Below, piece after piece: positions 20,680-32,475 of a stretch of 64,000 bases of DNA; position 1 is the first letter of the stretch, and each line of letters starts with the position of its first letter. The translations under genes were made by a program, and so were the position numbers. Source of the DNA: Gautieria morchelliformis (Eukaryota > Basidiomycota > Agaricomycetes > Gomphales > Gomphaceae); the NCBI GenBank assembly GCA_015179125.1, contig WHVA01000179.1, positions 62,001-126,000 on the forward strand, read 5' to 3'. Below the pieces are notes generated by a model. That model was not told the origin of the DNA, ran no database searches, and was given only the letters and a program-made list of their open reading frames with translations.

Positions 20680-21599
20680 CATTATTTGAAGGTATCGTTT
20701 CCATATGGGGTTTGGCTGACATGTGTTGATATGGGCATGGGAGGGTACCCACGGTGGAGCGATAGTGCCGGAGCTGGCAGGCCGGAGCCGAGATGTGTTG
20801 GGAGATGTGCGACGCTGTATTCATGCAGTATTGTGAACAGAACTAAGCGAGGTGACAAGCAAAAATGATTGTCTCAGCCTTGAAACTATCATCCCACGCG
20901 GCACCAAACTCTAATTGCGTGATTGGCCCAGCACAGCGACTTGAGGCTAGCCTCCGGGCCGGGCCGTAGGTATGCAACGCCTTAAAGTAAGCTCCGAACT
21001 TCGCTGGGCCTTCGGCAGGCGTAATACAAAGGGGTCTGAGTACCGCCGTTACTTGAAAGGGTGTCGGCTGACGCGCATGAACTGTAAGTTAATAACGGCG
21101 TTCTCTAAGTAGCTGATCCATCTAGCGCGTCTCCAGGGTCAGCCTGAGGTGCAGCCATCTTTCAACTTCTTAATTTTCTACTACATTAGGGCAGCTACTA
21201 TATCCTGTAGAATAAGTGCACCATATAGCAAGCATTCAGCGTTTCGAGCAAGTACTAATTGATCTCTGTAAGTATAGCTGAGTGCGCATAGTCTAGTGAA
21301 CAGTCTGCATAACAGTAATCGGGTTTCTCGATAACCACTGTCACCGCATATGCACATACTTAGGCGAAACGCATTGCTGATGCAAAGGAACGGTGTAGAT
21401 GATTAAAGTCCTGAAGCACTGCACAACTTGTAATTTATATCGTCTCCTTTCGCAAACGATGCATAGCATAGTCAACGTATCTGTCAAAAGCATAACCATC
21501 GCTTGAAATTCTCCAATCAGAACTGATCGGTGCCAATTTGCGCTCACCTTGTCGTTGGCACGCCAGTGACGAGCTCAGCTGCACAGGCGTACGGGCCAC
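20680..21599. other. No gene recognised
   Basis: Only short ORFs; no repeat partner noticed in the window. Confidence 0.5.
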
Positions 21600-21640
21600 G
21601 GTGCAGCTTACATGCCTTGCCAAGGCATGTAAGCTGCACC
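21600..21640. repeat. Perfect 41-bp palindrome
   Basis: Arms of 20 nt (21600-21619 and 21621-21640) around a single C. The duplicated segment at ~37500 lacks it, and it lies just outside the start of that duplication. Confidence 0.9.
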
Positions 21641-21656
21641 TTCTCGCGGAGCCTCA

Positions 21657-22090
21657 GAAGAATATCGAGGTTTTGCCTGTAGCTTGAGGATTGTTAGCGG
21701 CAGGTGAGTTGGTACGTGCCTAATCGTCGTTGTGATAGTGCAATCTAAGTAAGTAGTCTAGTAGCCTGTCGACGCGATCAATATCCGTCCCTGATCAAGC
21801 TTTCCGACAGTTCCCTTGGCTGGAAGGTTGCATGACTAGACAGGACTCGACAAACGAGCAGCTCTCTACAAGCCTGCGTTTCGCTACTCTTTCTCTGTTC
21901 AGTGATGAGGGATTATGGGCCAGGTAAGTGTCAGGCCTTACACTTGCTTTTTTATCCTTAATCACTATACTGTAGATCCCGCTGGGTACGGCCTTGCCGG
22001 GGGTATGGACGAAAGCTCTGTTGAGACGCTTTAAGAGCATGCATTATGAACACGGGAGAGGATGGTGATGATGTAATCAACAGTGAGGAC
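21657..22090. repeat. Segmental duplication, copy 1
   Basis: Same order and orientation as 37578-38010, with substitutions and small indels. Contains short frames (e.g. around NTGEDGDDVINSEDDEES) without a recognised family. Confidence 0.8.
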
Positions 22091-22589
22091 GACGAGGAAA
22101 GTATAAAAACTACAACCGCAGATGTCGGCCAGATATTTACGGAGCAAACATTAACGGCTATAACCCCTGTAGGCACGGTGAGCAACGTACTCGATAAGGG
22201 CACGAAACTTTCATCTTTCTGCCACCGGTGTATCCCCATTTGAGAACGCCAAGCGGTGGGCCTACCGGGAAGGCCCTGTTGGGGTCGTTGAGGGAAACCA
22301 CACGATCAGCGGTGTTGAATTTCCCAGCGTTCGGATGGTGCTTAAACTGCAGGTCAAGGAGGGGGTGGCAAGCCCGAGCCGAACGCGTGCAAGCCCGGGT
22401 CGGCGATGCTCAAATTGAGAACCCCCTTGAGTCAAGCGACTTCAGGCCGCCCTCACGCAAGAGTGACAAAGCGAGATGTTGACGAATTTGTATATGCACT
22501 CTGTAGCGACGCGTTAACATCCCCCCAATAGCAAGCATATCCCTGTGTCTGCTTAGCTTTCTTGTAAGACGGCATGCAGGTTTACTTTT

Positions 22590-23032
22590 CACCTGCATGA
22601 GATTAATCTGGTCCCTCCATCCCAGGCTCACAATTTCATCGAATGCGCCGAGCAGCTCGAACGCGTGCATCAAAATCTCAGCTGATCGACACAGGTCGGA
22701 CACAACGCGAGCAAACAGGTGAAGCATCTCGATGTCCTGGAGGATATTTTAGGCCTTGATGGTGATGAGAAGGATGTAGAGCTCCTCCAAAGGCTGGTAG
22801 CATGGCGAACATCAAGAGATTCCACCGAAGAATGTGATGAGTTTAGGAAATGAGGTGAAGATGGATTATATTCGTGACCGTGGCATCTCTAAAAACTAGT
22901 GCGAGAGAATAGCTGAAAAACGGTATTAGGAATAGGGGGGAACATACGTTTCCCTGCAACGATAAAGCACGACCTAGAGAGAGGATTAGCTAGATTGTTT
23001 CTCGGACGTCAAGAAAGCTCATCCTGTAAGGA
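22590..23032 (-). pseudogene. Delta-COP (coatomer) N-terminal fragment, copy 1
   Basis: The frame contains LHLFARVVSDLCRS and AFELLGAFDEIVSLGWRD followed by INLMQVKS, closely matching the longin-domain region of coatomer subunit delta. It is truncated after the QVKS position. The upstream ATG region is damaged. Delta-COP is a core COPI coat subunit; this fragment cannot encode it. Confidence 0.7.
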
Positions 23033-23246
23033 TTATTGTCACAGCAGGATTGCGGGAAGTATGGGTGCGTGCTTGTGTCACTAATTCCTATGGCGGCCGC
23101 AGCAATGGCCCGTTCAATTGATTAGTAAGCATGGCCTTTGTTCAAAAAGGCCAGCCGGCCCGCTCAGTGGAAAACCTTCATATAGGCCTATCGGTACCCT
23201 CAACCCTCCCATTGCTGATCTTGCAAACAACCACCATTTGTGCGCA

Positions 23247-23866
23247 ATGAACCGTAACATTCTCCCCGGTTTCCATGAAATCGGACTTTGCCCTTGCCAT
23301 CATGCGTCTCCGATGACATGGAGATGCGCCCTCTTCTCCGAGCAGAGCTCCTGTTCCCCATCCAAGGGCTCCCACTGCCACCGCCCATCCCGGCGCTGCC
23401 ACCACCGCCGCCCATTCACGCGCTCGCACCGCCGCCGCCCATCCCGATGCCCGCACCTCCGCCACCCATTCACGCGCTCGCACTGCCGCCGCCCATCCCA
23501 GCGCCCCCACCGCCACCGCCCATCCCAAATTTACCGCGCAGGAGCAGCCGCCCTCGAAAACCGGTACAAAGATATACATCCGCGGTGGTCCCACCACCCC
23601 CGCCCATCCCGGCCCTCCCACCACCCTCACCCATTCCGGCCCTCCCACCCCCACCGCCCGTCACAAAATTACCGCGCAGGAGCAACCGCCCTCGGAAACC
23701 TGTGCAACGATATGCACCCGTGGTCCCGCGACCCGATCTGGGCGAGGGGTCCAGCCGGAGCAGGCTGCCAGGCTCTGCGAGGGACACCCAAGCGAGAGGA
23801 GATGGGGGAAGGGGACGGCGTGCTGCAGAGAGGGAGAGGCGACCCGCTGCCCGTCGACCATACTAG
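23247..23866 (+). pseudogene. Proline-rich gene, copy P1
   Basis: The ATG at 23247 gives the family N-terminus (LCPCH...PMTW), but a deletion near 23315 shifts frame into the main proline-rich frame 23288-23866. The basic motif PRRSSRPRKPVQRY occurs twice, unlike P2 and P3. Ends in the family's Gly/Arg-rich tail (GDGGRGRRAAER). Confidence 0.6.
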
Positions 23867-23869
23867 GTA

Positions 23870-24700
23870 TGCCTATTACTTATACTCAGCAGACAGACGG
23901 AACTAATGATCGATCCAGCAGAGTGGGTTCCCAAGTGGTGACGGTACCGTGACACCCCGGCGAATCGAAACCGCCCCGTGTTCCAAAACTTTCAAGCTCG
24001 CAGTTGGTTTTCGCGCGCGTTCTGTTGCAGGTGATGCCGCGATGGGTATTTAGGGTAAGAAGTGCTGGAAGGGAGAGCCTGTTTGGAATGTTAAATATTG
24101 TATACCGTCCGATCTGTATCATTTTCACATCTGTTATCATTTTCACTGTGTAGATCACTTCCGATATTTTCTGTGCGGCGAGCAATCACCGGGTTAATTG
24201 TATCCCTCGTGATTTGGACAGCGTCATGCACCAGGGTCCGATTAGACAATCAGCCTCTGAACCTTGAAATCACCTTGCGTCCTGCTTTCTGACGGAAGGG
24301 AATGCCCCGGTCGTGGGCAAAGTTGAGCTGTATCGTTGAAATTAGAGAAACCAGTTTCGGTCCAGACGCAAATCGAAACAAGAAGAAGAAAAAACTGATG
24401 AATTATACTCGAGCAATATAGTATGTGATAAATCCACAATACTCGATTAAAACAACTTTTCAATTGGATCGATGACCCTGTCCATCTCCCAAGCATAGAT
24501 CGTGGGTAACAGCTCGGAATCCACTGGCAGTACACACCATTCTAACAACCCGATCAAGTGTCTGCCTCTGGAATCCCACTCTCGTAAGTATTCCACTCCG
24601 TTCCAAGTGGTATTGCCATGCCTTTCTCGAACTGCGCCTGGCTGGTTTACCGGCTCCTCCCCGGCCGGGGCCCTGTCGAGTAATTCAACCGTAAGCAAGC
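23870..24700. repeat. Segmental duplication shared with 44030-44690
   Basis: Direct copy, e.g. the A+T-rich stretch around 24060-24130 versus 44220-44290, with indels. No gene recognised in it. Confidence 0.75.
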
Positions 24701-24899
24701 ATTTCCTGGATTTAAACGAAACAGACAAAACCAGCCAGGCAGTGTATGACCTTCACGAGGAGCATCTGGCTGTGTCTCGAAGTCCTTCAAAGGCTCCTGG
24801 GATGCACAACATCATCTCCCGCAAATGCAAGGGCAACAAGGTCCCGCTGCTCAAACGCCTTGACACCGTGGCCTTTTCCCCTTCGCCTTCATGTGCTGT

Positions 24900-25950
24900 T
24901 ATTGACCCTCGATCGCGCTGTCTGCATCCGAGTCTTCTAACGCAGCGCCGACCTGCTTCCTATTTAGCGTAGCTTTAGGATTGCCTGTGGGTTCCTTGGG
25001 CGCTTGACTCTGCATCCCGAGTACTCTGCTCGCTGGGTAAGTAGGGTAACTCCACCACGTCGTCCATCGAGGTCTCAACGACGGCATCGTCCCTAGTTTT
25101 CTGATGCTCTTCCACCCCCTTCTTCAGACGCTTCTTCATTTGCTTTTTCGACCTGTCCGCTCCAGCGCTGTCTTTGCTAATGAGAATCTCGTTCCTCCGC
25201 CGTGACTGTGTGGAGTGTATGCGGCCGAAGCTATGGGTTGAGATTTACCGTCGCTATGCGCGGCTTGGCAGGACGAGAAGGAGAATACACTCTTTCAGAA
25301 TCATCAGGCTGGACCGGGGAAGAATGAATCGTCTGAACAGGGGCAACCGTGGGAGAGAGTAGACGTGGGCGCGTAGACGGCGATCTCCAGCTCGTGCGAG
25401 AGCCACCCCGTGGGTGCTGGTTTCGACGACTTCAATGTGCTAGAGCTATCCAGTAGTACGAAGGGCCCTAAATTTAACCTAAGTCAAACCACGGTCAGAA
25501 TGTCCCCACAACTCCGAGAACATCAACACCACAAACCGGTGCTTGGCCAGGCCGAAAGCGACAGCCTCCCCCCAACACGCTGGATCCGAGTGTGGCCAGC
25601 ATCAGTAGCACCGTCCTACCCGCCACCCGGATCTTCCCCGCTCCCTCCAAGCAACGCTATCGTATCCCGGAAGTCATCCACGGCCTCGGTGACACGCCGC
25701 GCATCCCGTGCCATCGCATCTTGCATGAATTTCATGTCGAAAATGCCCCGCCCCTTTTCCTTTACGGGATCATGGAATTCCACACAGCGCAATCCCTCGA
25801 AGGCATTGGCCTTAATAGCTTCCAGGCCCCCGTCGGTGTCGTCATAGTACTTGCATTATCTCCCTGTATTTTGTGCGCCTCTGCACAGACTTGAGCAGTA
25901 GTAGAAGTCCAGATATGGCTATAACCTTGAGAGAGGCGAAATCACACCTT
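24900..25950 (-). pseudogene. Utp14-like fragment, copy 1
   Basis: Minus-strand frames give MKFMQDAMARDARRVTEAV then DDFRDTIALLGGSGED (~25665-25760), and further on KDSAGADRSKK then VEEHQKTRDDAVVE (~25090-25190). This order fits the C-terminal half of the small-subunit processome protein Utp14. Frames are broken between blocks. The segment is inverted relative to 40850-41770. Confidence 0.6.
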
Positions 25951-25959
25951 TTTCAGTAC

Positions 25960-26285
25960 CGTAGTAATGGCCGAAATGATAAACGCGGGAATGTCAACAG
26001 TCGAGAGGGTAATATTCGCTGTACCGTGGTTTGTCGTGAGTCGTGATTAAGTGTGACACAACGTGTAGCACTTACATAATGGCGATAGCCATCCCGGAAA
26101 CTTCTGGTCAACACTCCGGATTGGGAAGCTGCGCGAGGTAGTAGAGTGTCGACCACAGCAGCGTAAACTGGGGAAGGAGGAACCCCCGGACATTCGCATA
26201 GAACAAGTCACACACGAGGGCTATGGTCGATCAGTAATAGCAATTAGTTTCGGAGGTAAATTGCTCGAGGTGCCATGTAGAGTAG
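25960..26285. other. Junction segment, no gene recognised
   Basis: Carries a ~70-bp block (around 26130) repeated near 41830 in direct orientation. Confidence 0.45.
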
Positions 26286-26714
26286 TACGTTCGGCTCACG
26301 ATTTCATCGAATGGGCCGAGTAGCTCGAACGCGTGCCCCTAAGTCTCGCGTTCCACAACTGATCGACACATGTCGGACACAACGTGATAAAGCAGGTCAA
26401 CTGAGCATCTCGATGTCCTGGAGGATATTTGAGGCCGTGTTGGTTGTTGGTGATGAGAAGAATGCAGAGCGCCTCCACAGGCTAGTAGAATAGCGGACAT
26501 CAAGAGTTTCCACCGAAGAATGTGATGAGTTTAGGAAATGATGTGAAGATGGATTATATTCCTGACCGTGGCATCTTTAAAACTAGCGCGAGAGAATAGC
26601 TGAAAAGCGGTATTAGCACTAGGCGGGAACATACGTTTCCCTGGAACGACAGAAGCTGCACGACTTGGAGAGCATTAGCTTCATTGTTTCTCGGACGTCA
26701 AGAAAGCTCACCAT
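26286..26714 (-). pseudogene. Delta-COP N-terminal fragment, copy 2
   Basis: ATG at 26714; LLITNNQ, the DLCRS-like and AFELLG-like segments are spread over frames (26296-26478 and neighbours). It ends in the same chimeric junction as copy 3. Confidence 0.6.
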
Positions 26715-26938
26715 CCTGGAAGTTTTATTGGCACAGCAGGATTACTGGAACTATGGGTGCCTGTTTGTGTATCTAATTCCTTTTGTTCAAGTTACGCCGC
26801 CGCAACAATGGGGACTGTTCAATTGATTAGTAAGTAGCCTTTGTTCGAAAGAAAAGCCGGCACGGCAGGACACCCATTGTATAAATTCTTCATATAAGCC
26901 TATCTTTGTCCTCCCATTGCTGGTCGGAAACAACCACC

Positions 26939-27967
26939 ATGAACGATGAAATTCTGCCCAGACTCCATGATCTTGGCATTTGCCCTTGCCATTGGCGTCC
27001 AATGACCTGGCAGGAGGATGTCCGCCATCTTCTGCGCGCAGCTCAACCTGTCCCCATTCAAGGGCTCCCACTGCCACTGCCCATCCCGGCATTTCCAGCA
27101 CCGCCGCCCCTCCCGCCGTTCCCAGGACTGCCGCCCCTCCCGCCTTTCCCAGCACCGCCGCACCTCCCGCCGTTCCCAGCACCGCCGCACCTCCCGCCGT
27201 TCCCAGCACCGCCGCCCCTCCCGCCGTTCCCAGCACCGCCGCCCCTCCCGCCGTTCCCAGCACCGCCGCCCCTCCCGCTGTTCCTACCACCTCCGCCCCT
27301 CCCACCGTTTCTACCGCCACCGCCGATCCCGCCGTTCCCAGCACCGCCGCACCTCCCGCCGTTCCCAGCACCGCCGCCCATCCCGCCGTTGCTAACCCCA
27401 CCTCCCACCCCCGCGCTGCCCCCACCGCCGCTCATCCAGGCTTTGCCACCGCCACAGCCCATCCTGGGGCTCCCACCACCGCCGTCCATCCCGGCGTTGC
27501 CACCACCGCCGTCCATCCCGGCGTTGCCACCACCGCCGTCCATTCCGGCGCTGCCACCACCGCTCCCGATCCCAGTGTTCTCACGGTCAGCCTCCCTCTC
27601 CCCGCCACCCGCCCTCTCACCGGTGTCCACCCTGACACCCCTATCGGCCCTGACGCCGCTTCCCGCCCCATCACCGTGTCCCGCACTCTCACCACCGCCC
27701 GCACTCTCACCACCCGTGCTCTCACCGAAGGGTAAGGAGAAGGCGAAGGCTGAGGAGGTTGAGGTCAATATACCGCGCCGGAGCAGCCGCCCTCGCAGGC
27801 CGGTACGACGATACGTCAACGCGGTCCTGCAACCCGATCTGGGCGAGGGGTCTAGCCGGAGTAGGTTGCCGGTCTCTGCGAGGGAGAGCGAAGCGAGAGG
27901 CGATGGGGGGAGGGGACGGCGTGCCGCAGAGAGAAAGACCAGAGGCGCTGCCCGTGGACCGTATTGA
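26939..27967 (+). CDS. Proline-rich protein gene, copy P2
   Basis: 342 codons from the ATG at 26939. N-terminus LHDLGICPCHWRPMTW (C-x-C-H pattern), then ~220 residues of PxPPLPPF/PIPALPPPP repeats resembling FH1/SH3-ligand tracts, a Ser/Thr/Pro region, the basic motif PRRSSRPRRPVRRY, and a tail QPDLGEGSSRSRLP...GDGGRGRRAAER. A TATAAA lies ~60 nt upstream (26878-26884) and the ATG faces the delta-COP fragment ATG 225 bp away. No membrane segment. The antisense ORF of 370 codons is a shadow. Splicing to downstream exons is possible. Confidence 0.6.
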   Translation: MNDEILPRLHDLGICPCHWRPMTWQEDVRHLLRAAQPVPIQGLPLPLPIPAFPAPPPLPPFPGLPPLPPFPAPPHLPPFPAPPHLPPFPAPPPLPPFPAPPPLPPFPAPPPLPLFLPPPPLPPFLPPPPIPPFPAPPHLPPFPAPPPIPPLLTPPPTPALPPPPLIQALPPPQPILGLPPPPSIPALPPPPSIPALPPPPSIPALPPPLPIPVFSRSASLSPPPALSPVSTLTPLSALTPLPAPSPCPALSPPPALSPPVLSPKGKEKAKAEEVEVNIPRRSSRPRRPVRRYVNAVLQPDLGEGSSRSRLPVSARESEARGDGGRGRRAAERKTRGAARGPY

Positions 27968-28178
27968 TATGATTGATGCAGGAGAGTGGGTGTCCGAGTG
28001 GTAGCGCACCTGTTCCCTATGCCAACCGCTGTCCACCCTGAGACCGCTATCGACCCTGACACCCTTCCCAGCCCCCTCACTGCGTCCCACACTCTCACCA
28101 CCGCCCGCACTCTCACCACCACTTCTTCACGCCTCAGAGGGGTCCTGGTTCCACTCCTGGTTCCCGACATTGCACCGG

Positions 28179-28330
28179 TATAACCCCGTCCCGTGGACTC
28201 TCGCTCTCCTTACAGGGATCCCCGAGGCTGCCGACAGTGGAGGAGGAGAGCACGGAGCCCAGCGGGCCCGAGGTGGATGAGGATGGGATCGCCCGTTCTC
28301 CGCCCCCGCTGAGGACACTTTATGGGACAG
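28179..28330 (+). other. Possible downstream exon
   Basis: A donor-like GTATAA at ~28178 and acceptor CCTTACAG at ~28216 flank a short intron candidate; the following block is open and acidic (PTVEEESTEPSGPEVDEDG) to a GTGATA donor near 28338. May belong to P2 or another gene. Confidence 0.3.
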
Positions 28331-28718
28331 AGCTTGCTGGTGATACTAGGTTTGGGGATTACGGGAAGGACGTCGGTCGACTTGATTGGGGAAAAGCTAT
28401 CCCACGGTAATGCGGTTTCGCACTACTTATGGGATCAATCAGGCTTATGGGATCAATCGGGCTCAATTTCGTGGACGCGGCCTAAAGTTACCCCATGTTT
28501 ACGGGGCGTGATGGATTGGATGTAGGCGTGTTGGAATCCAAGACACACACATCTTAGAGACCACTGGTGGTAAGCGCGGGAGGGGTCGATGACCCTTCAA
28601 CGTTAACTTTCTTGTGCGGCGCGGATTTCTTATTGGCGAGCTGCTTTGCGATTTCTTTCGGACCCGCGATTCAGTGTTTAGTTGGTTCAAAATCCCAAGC
28701 GCACCAACACAGACACAG

Positions 28719-29038
28719 GTATTATCGATCTCATCTACCCCACACCAGTGGAATCTAAGCTGACGCTTTTCTTATCGGTAGCCGAGGGGGCTGGACCCGT
28801 AGTGTTTTATCGGGTCAAAACCCCAAGCGCACCAACACAGACCCAGGTATTATCGGTGTCATCTACCCCACACCAATGGAATATAAACTGATGCTTTCCT
28901 TATCGTTAGCCGAGGGGGCTGGATCTGTAGGTCTTTTGCCGGGTCTCAACCCCGAGCGCACCAACACAGACGAAGGTATTATAGGTCTCATCTACCCGAC
29001 AACAGTGGAATGTGAGCTGAAGCTTCTCTTATAGGTAG
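28719..29038 (+). repeat. Tandem exon-intron modules, array 3
   Basis: Three 63-nt intron-like blocks (28719-28781, 28847-28909, 28976-29038), each starting GTATTAT and ending GTTAG/GGTAG with a CTGAC/CTGAT/CTGAA branch-like site, alternate with exon-like blocks of 65 nt (28782-28846) and 66 nt (28910-28975). The 66-nt block encodes 22 residues (EGAGSVGLLPGLNPERTNTD) in phase 1; the 65-nt block has lost one base. Confidence 0.75.
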
Positions 29039-29039
29039 G

Positions 29040-31042
29040 CGAGGGCGTGTTATTATTCGTCTGGATCGGCGAGCTTCGGACGCTGGAGTGAGGTCTATGT
29101 CGAGGATATGGACTTCATTCTGTTTCGAATTGGTTCGGTGCGGCATTGAAGTATCTTATGCAGTTCTGATATTTTTTTTTTTTTTCTGATGTGAAGTCGA
29201 GTGTGCTGTAGTGTTTCAGTATTTTTGTCTTTGTCTCAGTCTCAGTCTCTTTCTTGTTTTGGCCTTTTTCTTCACCGTTTATTTGTCTGCTCTGGCTTTG
29301 TATCTTGACCGTTATTGATGTACCCTCGATGCAATGCTAAAGGCTGTGTGTTTGTTGGCGTGCAAGCATTGTTACATGGTCCTCTGGTCCAAGAAGGCGG
29401 GAATGCATGGGAGACATGTCACCTAGCACCCCAATCGGCAGTTTGTCCGTATGTCCGTCCGCTTCGTGCTTCTCGGCGCATTATGGTGTTCGTGTGAATG
29501 GACACCAATACGCTGGAATTTATATGAACAATGTGGCGGCGCAGGTGCCCAAATCCATCACCGGTTGAAAAGGTGCGCACGAAATCGACCTGCACCACCA
29601 TCGTACTTATACTTACGTACAGGCCAGCAGGAATTAATGAGTTGGAGTTGTCAGAGCGAGACCTGTCGGATCGGTCATGGAGCAACTGAAGCTGCCTCCC
29701 AATCTTTTTCATAATATTCACTCTAGCCATATTGAGCTGCATCTATGGGCAATCCACTTACACTTACCATTCCCGTGAGGTTCGAAGTGCAGTTGTAGCC
29801 TGTTCGCAACTAGAGCTGGCTGATTTCTGTCCATACCGGTATGTCCCATATACGGTCTTGATTTTGTTATAATGTTTTCAGGCTCACGCGACCTCCCATC
29901 CATACTCACAGCTAAGTTTATCAGGCAAGAATCTTCGTGGACAAACCTGTCACGGTCTGATCAATCTGACGCCATTTCGCCATACTGATCAGATCCTCGA
30001 GGCTGGCAGCCAGAGTCATTCAAACTTTTTGTGCTCACACTCACGCTCGGCACCAGACTCAGTGAGTCTGACAATACATGCCTGATGCTAAGCTTAGACA
30101 AGTTACTGTGAGAAAGTTTGACATTTTGAAGTACCCTGTCATCCCTCGAGCTAGCTGACGTGATCACTGCATTGGACACCTCCCCGCCTCCCTTCTAGCA
30201 ACTGTGTAGAACTCCTTCGGCCTGAGTCTGGAGAGCTTGGCGCACGAGCATGCGGGCCGCAACGAGGGTCTCAACTACACGGAGGTTGTGTAACAATGTT
30301 TTGTGGAGACGACCTTTTCCGCGATGACGAGCGAGTTCGAGCAGACAAACAAGGTGTGGGGGGACTCAGATACCAACGCGCTGGACTGGTAGCTCACGTA
30401 CGCAGGAACGCAGTGCATCAGCGATGGTCTAGTTCAACTCAACATTGGATGTTGACCTCCACCAACTCTGCTACGTCCATCGCTCACCAATGTCTTTCCC
30501 CTCATTGCACCACCCTCATCCAATTTCCCTGTTCCACTCCATCATGTCCGTCTCCCCGCCTTTTTATCAATGGGATTTCGGTTGGTGAGTTGTTAGTCAC
30601 TGCGTAAGCCACTTTCCCAGTGAGGGAACAAGCATACCTGTCGAAGTACGTTGGCGTCTTGTAAAGGTACCAGCACAGAGAAGCCAATATGATTGTATCA
30701 TAAACAGCAGCACAGATATAAGGAACAAGAAGGATCCACTAGGAAACCAGAAAATAAGACTCAGCGACATATCTCTCCCTAAGCCCGTAATTTACTTTGA
30801 CCCTGTTGAGGTCTGCGAAAAATGTTTTATACATCAGACTCTAGTTTGTGATGAGAACAGGCTGAGGCTTCATCTGTGGCAAGGGCATACCTCATAAATC
30901 CAACTACTGTATAACACTATCAGTGTCTAATACGGAGGGGTGACAAAGCCAAACACATACTTAATGTAAATCCTGTAGCCAACTTCACTTTAAGTACAAG
31001 TTTATGACAACATGTACCTTGGAGCTTACCAATTTGAACCAG
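29040..31042. other. No gene recognised
   Basis: Contains a T-run at ~29170-29185 and several short ORFs without motifs. The frame 30296-30604 is the longest and has no family signature. Confidence 0.5.
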
Positions 31043-31188
31043 GCCCGTGGCCGATTTCTTTGACTGATGGCGAGTGAGCGCATATATGCACGTACCTCAG
31101 GCTGCAGGGTGGACGCTGCCGAGTCCGCCATTCCCTTCACTGTACCTTGGCCTGCTCCACCGTACCCTTCTGCTGCTCAGCCTGTGAC

Positions 31189-31615
31189 TGTCAGGGGACA
31201 CCCTGTTTTCCATTTCCAGTTCCGACACCGCACCCAGTTCCGACTCCATTTCCGACTCCGGTTCCGGTTCCGATTCCATCTCCGCCTCCGCTTTCGGAAA
31301 TGATTCCGCTTCTGGGAGAACTTCCACCAGTTCTGTTCGCCTTGCCAGTTCCACTCCAATTTCCGACTTCCACTCTCGGAACAGTGTCGGAAATCAAGCG
31401 ACTCGCGTAATAGGTGGCATCAAGGGTCGATCAAGGGTCAGGGTGGTCAAGGAGATGCAGGGTTGATGGCGGGTGCCAAGTGTTGTCCCTGGCTGCGCAG
31501 CGTAGTATAATACGGGCTCGCTGACATTGGGGGTCCTTAGACCTTTCTCTTTGGATTCCCCCGTGTCAGTTGTGTGGTAGTGTGATCTCCACAACTAGCC
31601 AGGGTTGCCCTTACA
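31189..31615 (+). mobile_element. Solo LTR, gypsy-1 family
   Basis: 427 bp, TGTCAGGGG...CCCTTACA, flanked by a perfect GTGAC duplication (31184-31188, 31616-31620). The matching position in the right arm (~39936) carries one GTGAC and no LTR: a true empty site. Confidence 0.96.
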
Positions 31616-32252
31616 GTGACGAACGACGAGTAACCAACGCTGCTCGTCACCACAGACAGCAAGCACGGATCTTCACAGCGGCACTCTGTCACCCATAGGG
31701 GTTGACGGGCGACGTGATGATTATTAGAGTGTAGGGATGGTGGGGGTTTGGAATTGAGGACTCGTGGGCATTTTCGGAGAGAGAGAGGGCGGACTTTATA
31801 CAGGTGTGGATGGGGGGGAAGAATGTCACCGTTGGGCAAGCGGAGTTACTGGATGGGAATTGAATGGGGATCCCCGTCGTAGTGGCGGAGATACCGCGCA
31901 CGGGACGTGCAATGTCGTGCATGTCGTCTTCTATATTTAGACACGACATTGCTGCATGATGAACTCGTCGTGTGCAACGATGTGCAAGATGCTTGCATGT
32001 CGCTCGACACAGCGACTCAGCCCACAGGGAACGGTGCGATGATCAATCATGTCAAGTATAGTATATGCATGTCCCATATCCGGCCCTCGGTTGTGGTAAT
32101 TTTCTACTTCGGTCGACTCAACATAAGGCTCAGGTGAGCAGTGAGACCGCGCGAGGGGAATACCCTTGTTTCATGTATATACAGTTCACCATCCTAATCC
32201 AGGCAAAGACACACTATATATATCCAGTAAAGCCCGGGATTCAGCAAGTTAG

Positions 32253-32475
32253 TGTGGAACGAAGGAGTAATAATAATCTGTTATTCTACAATCTATACAA
32301 GATCGTCTGTCCTTATATACTAAATATGATGTTCCTATATTACCAATCCTTCGAGCTGATGCTGTGCCGATGCCGTGCAGGTGCACCAGCATCCCGGAGT
32401 CGAGAGTGATCTCGAACTTCCGGCTAAGTGCGTGCCGGCTCTGCCTCGGCGGTGTCATCGTCCCGATTATTAACA
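32253..32475 (-). repeat. Copia 3' LTR with adjacent PPT
   Basis: 223 bp, starting TGTTAATAAT on the minus strand and preceded by the purine tract GCTGAGGGGGAG (32476-32487). Confidence 0.9.

Noticed and set aside
27058..28170. 370-codon Gly-rich minus ORF over P2 (and 42606-43556 over P3)
   Set aside because: Exact antisense of the proline tract (CCN read as GGN); the plus frame has the conserved N- and C-terminal motifs shared by all copies.
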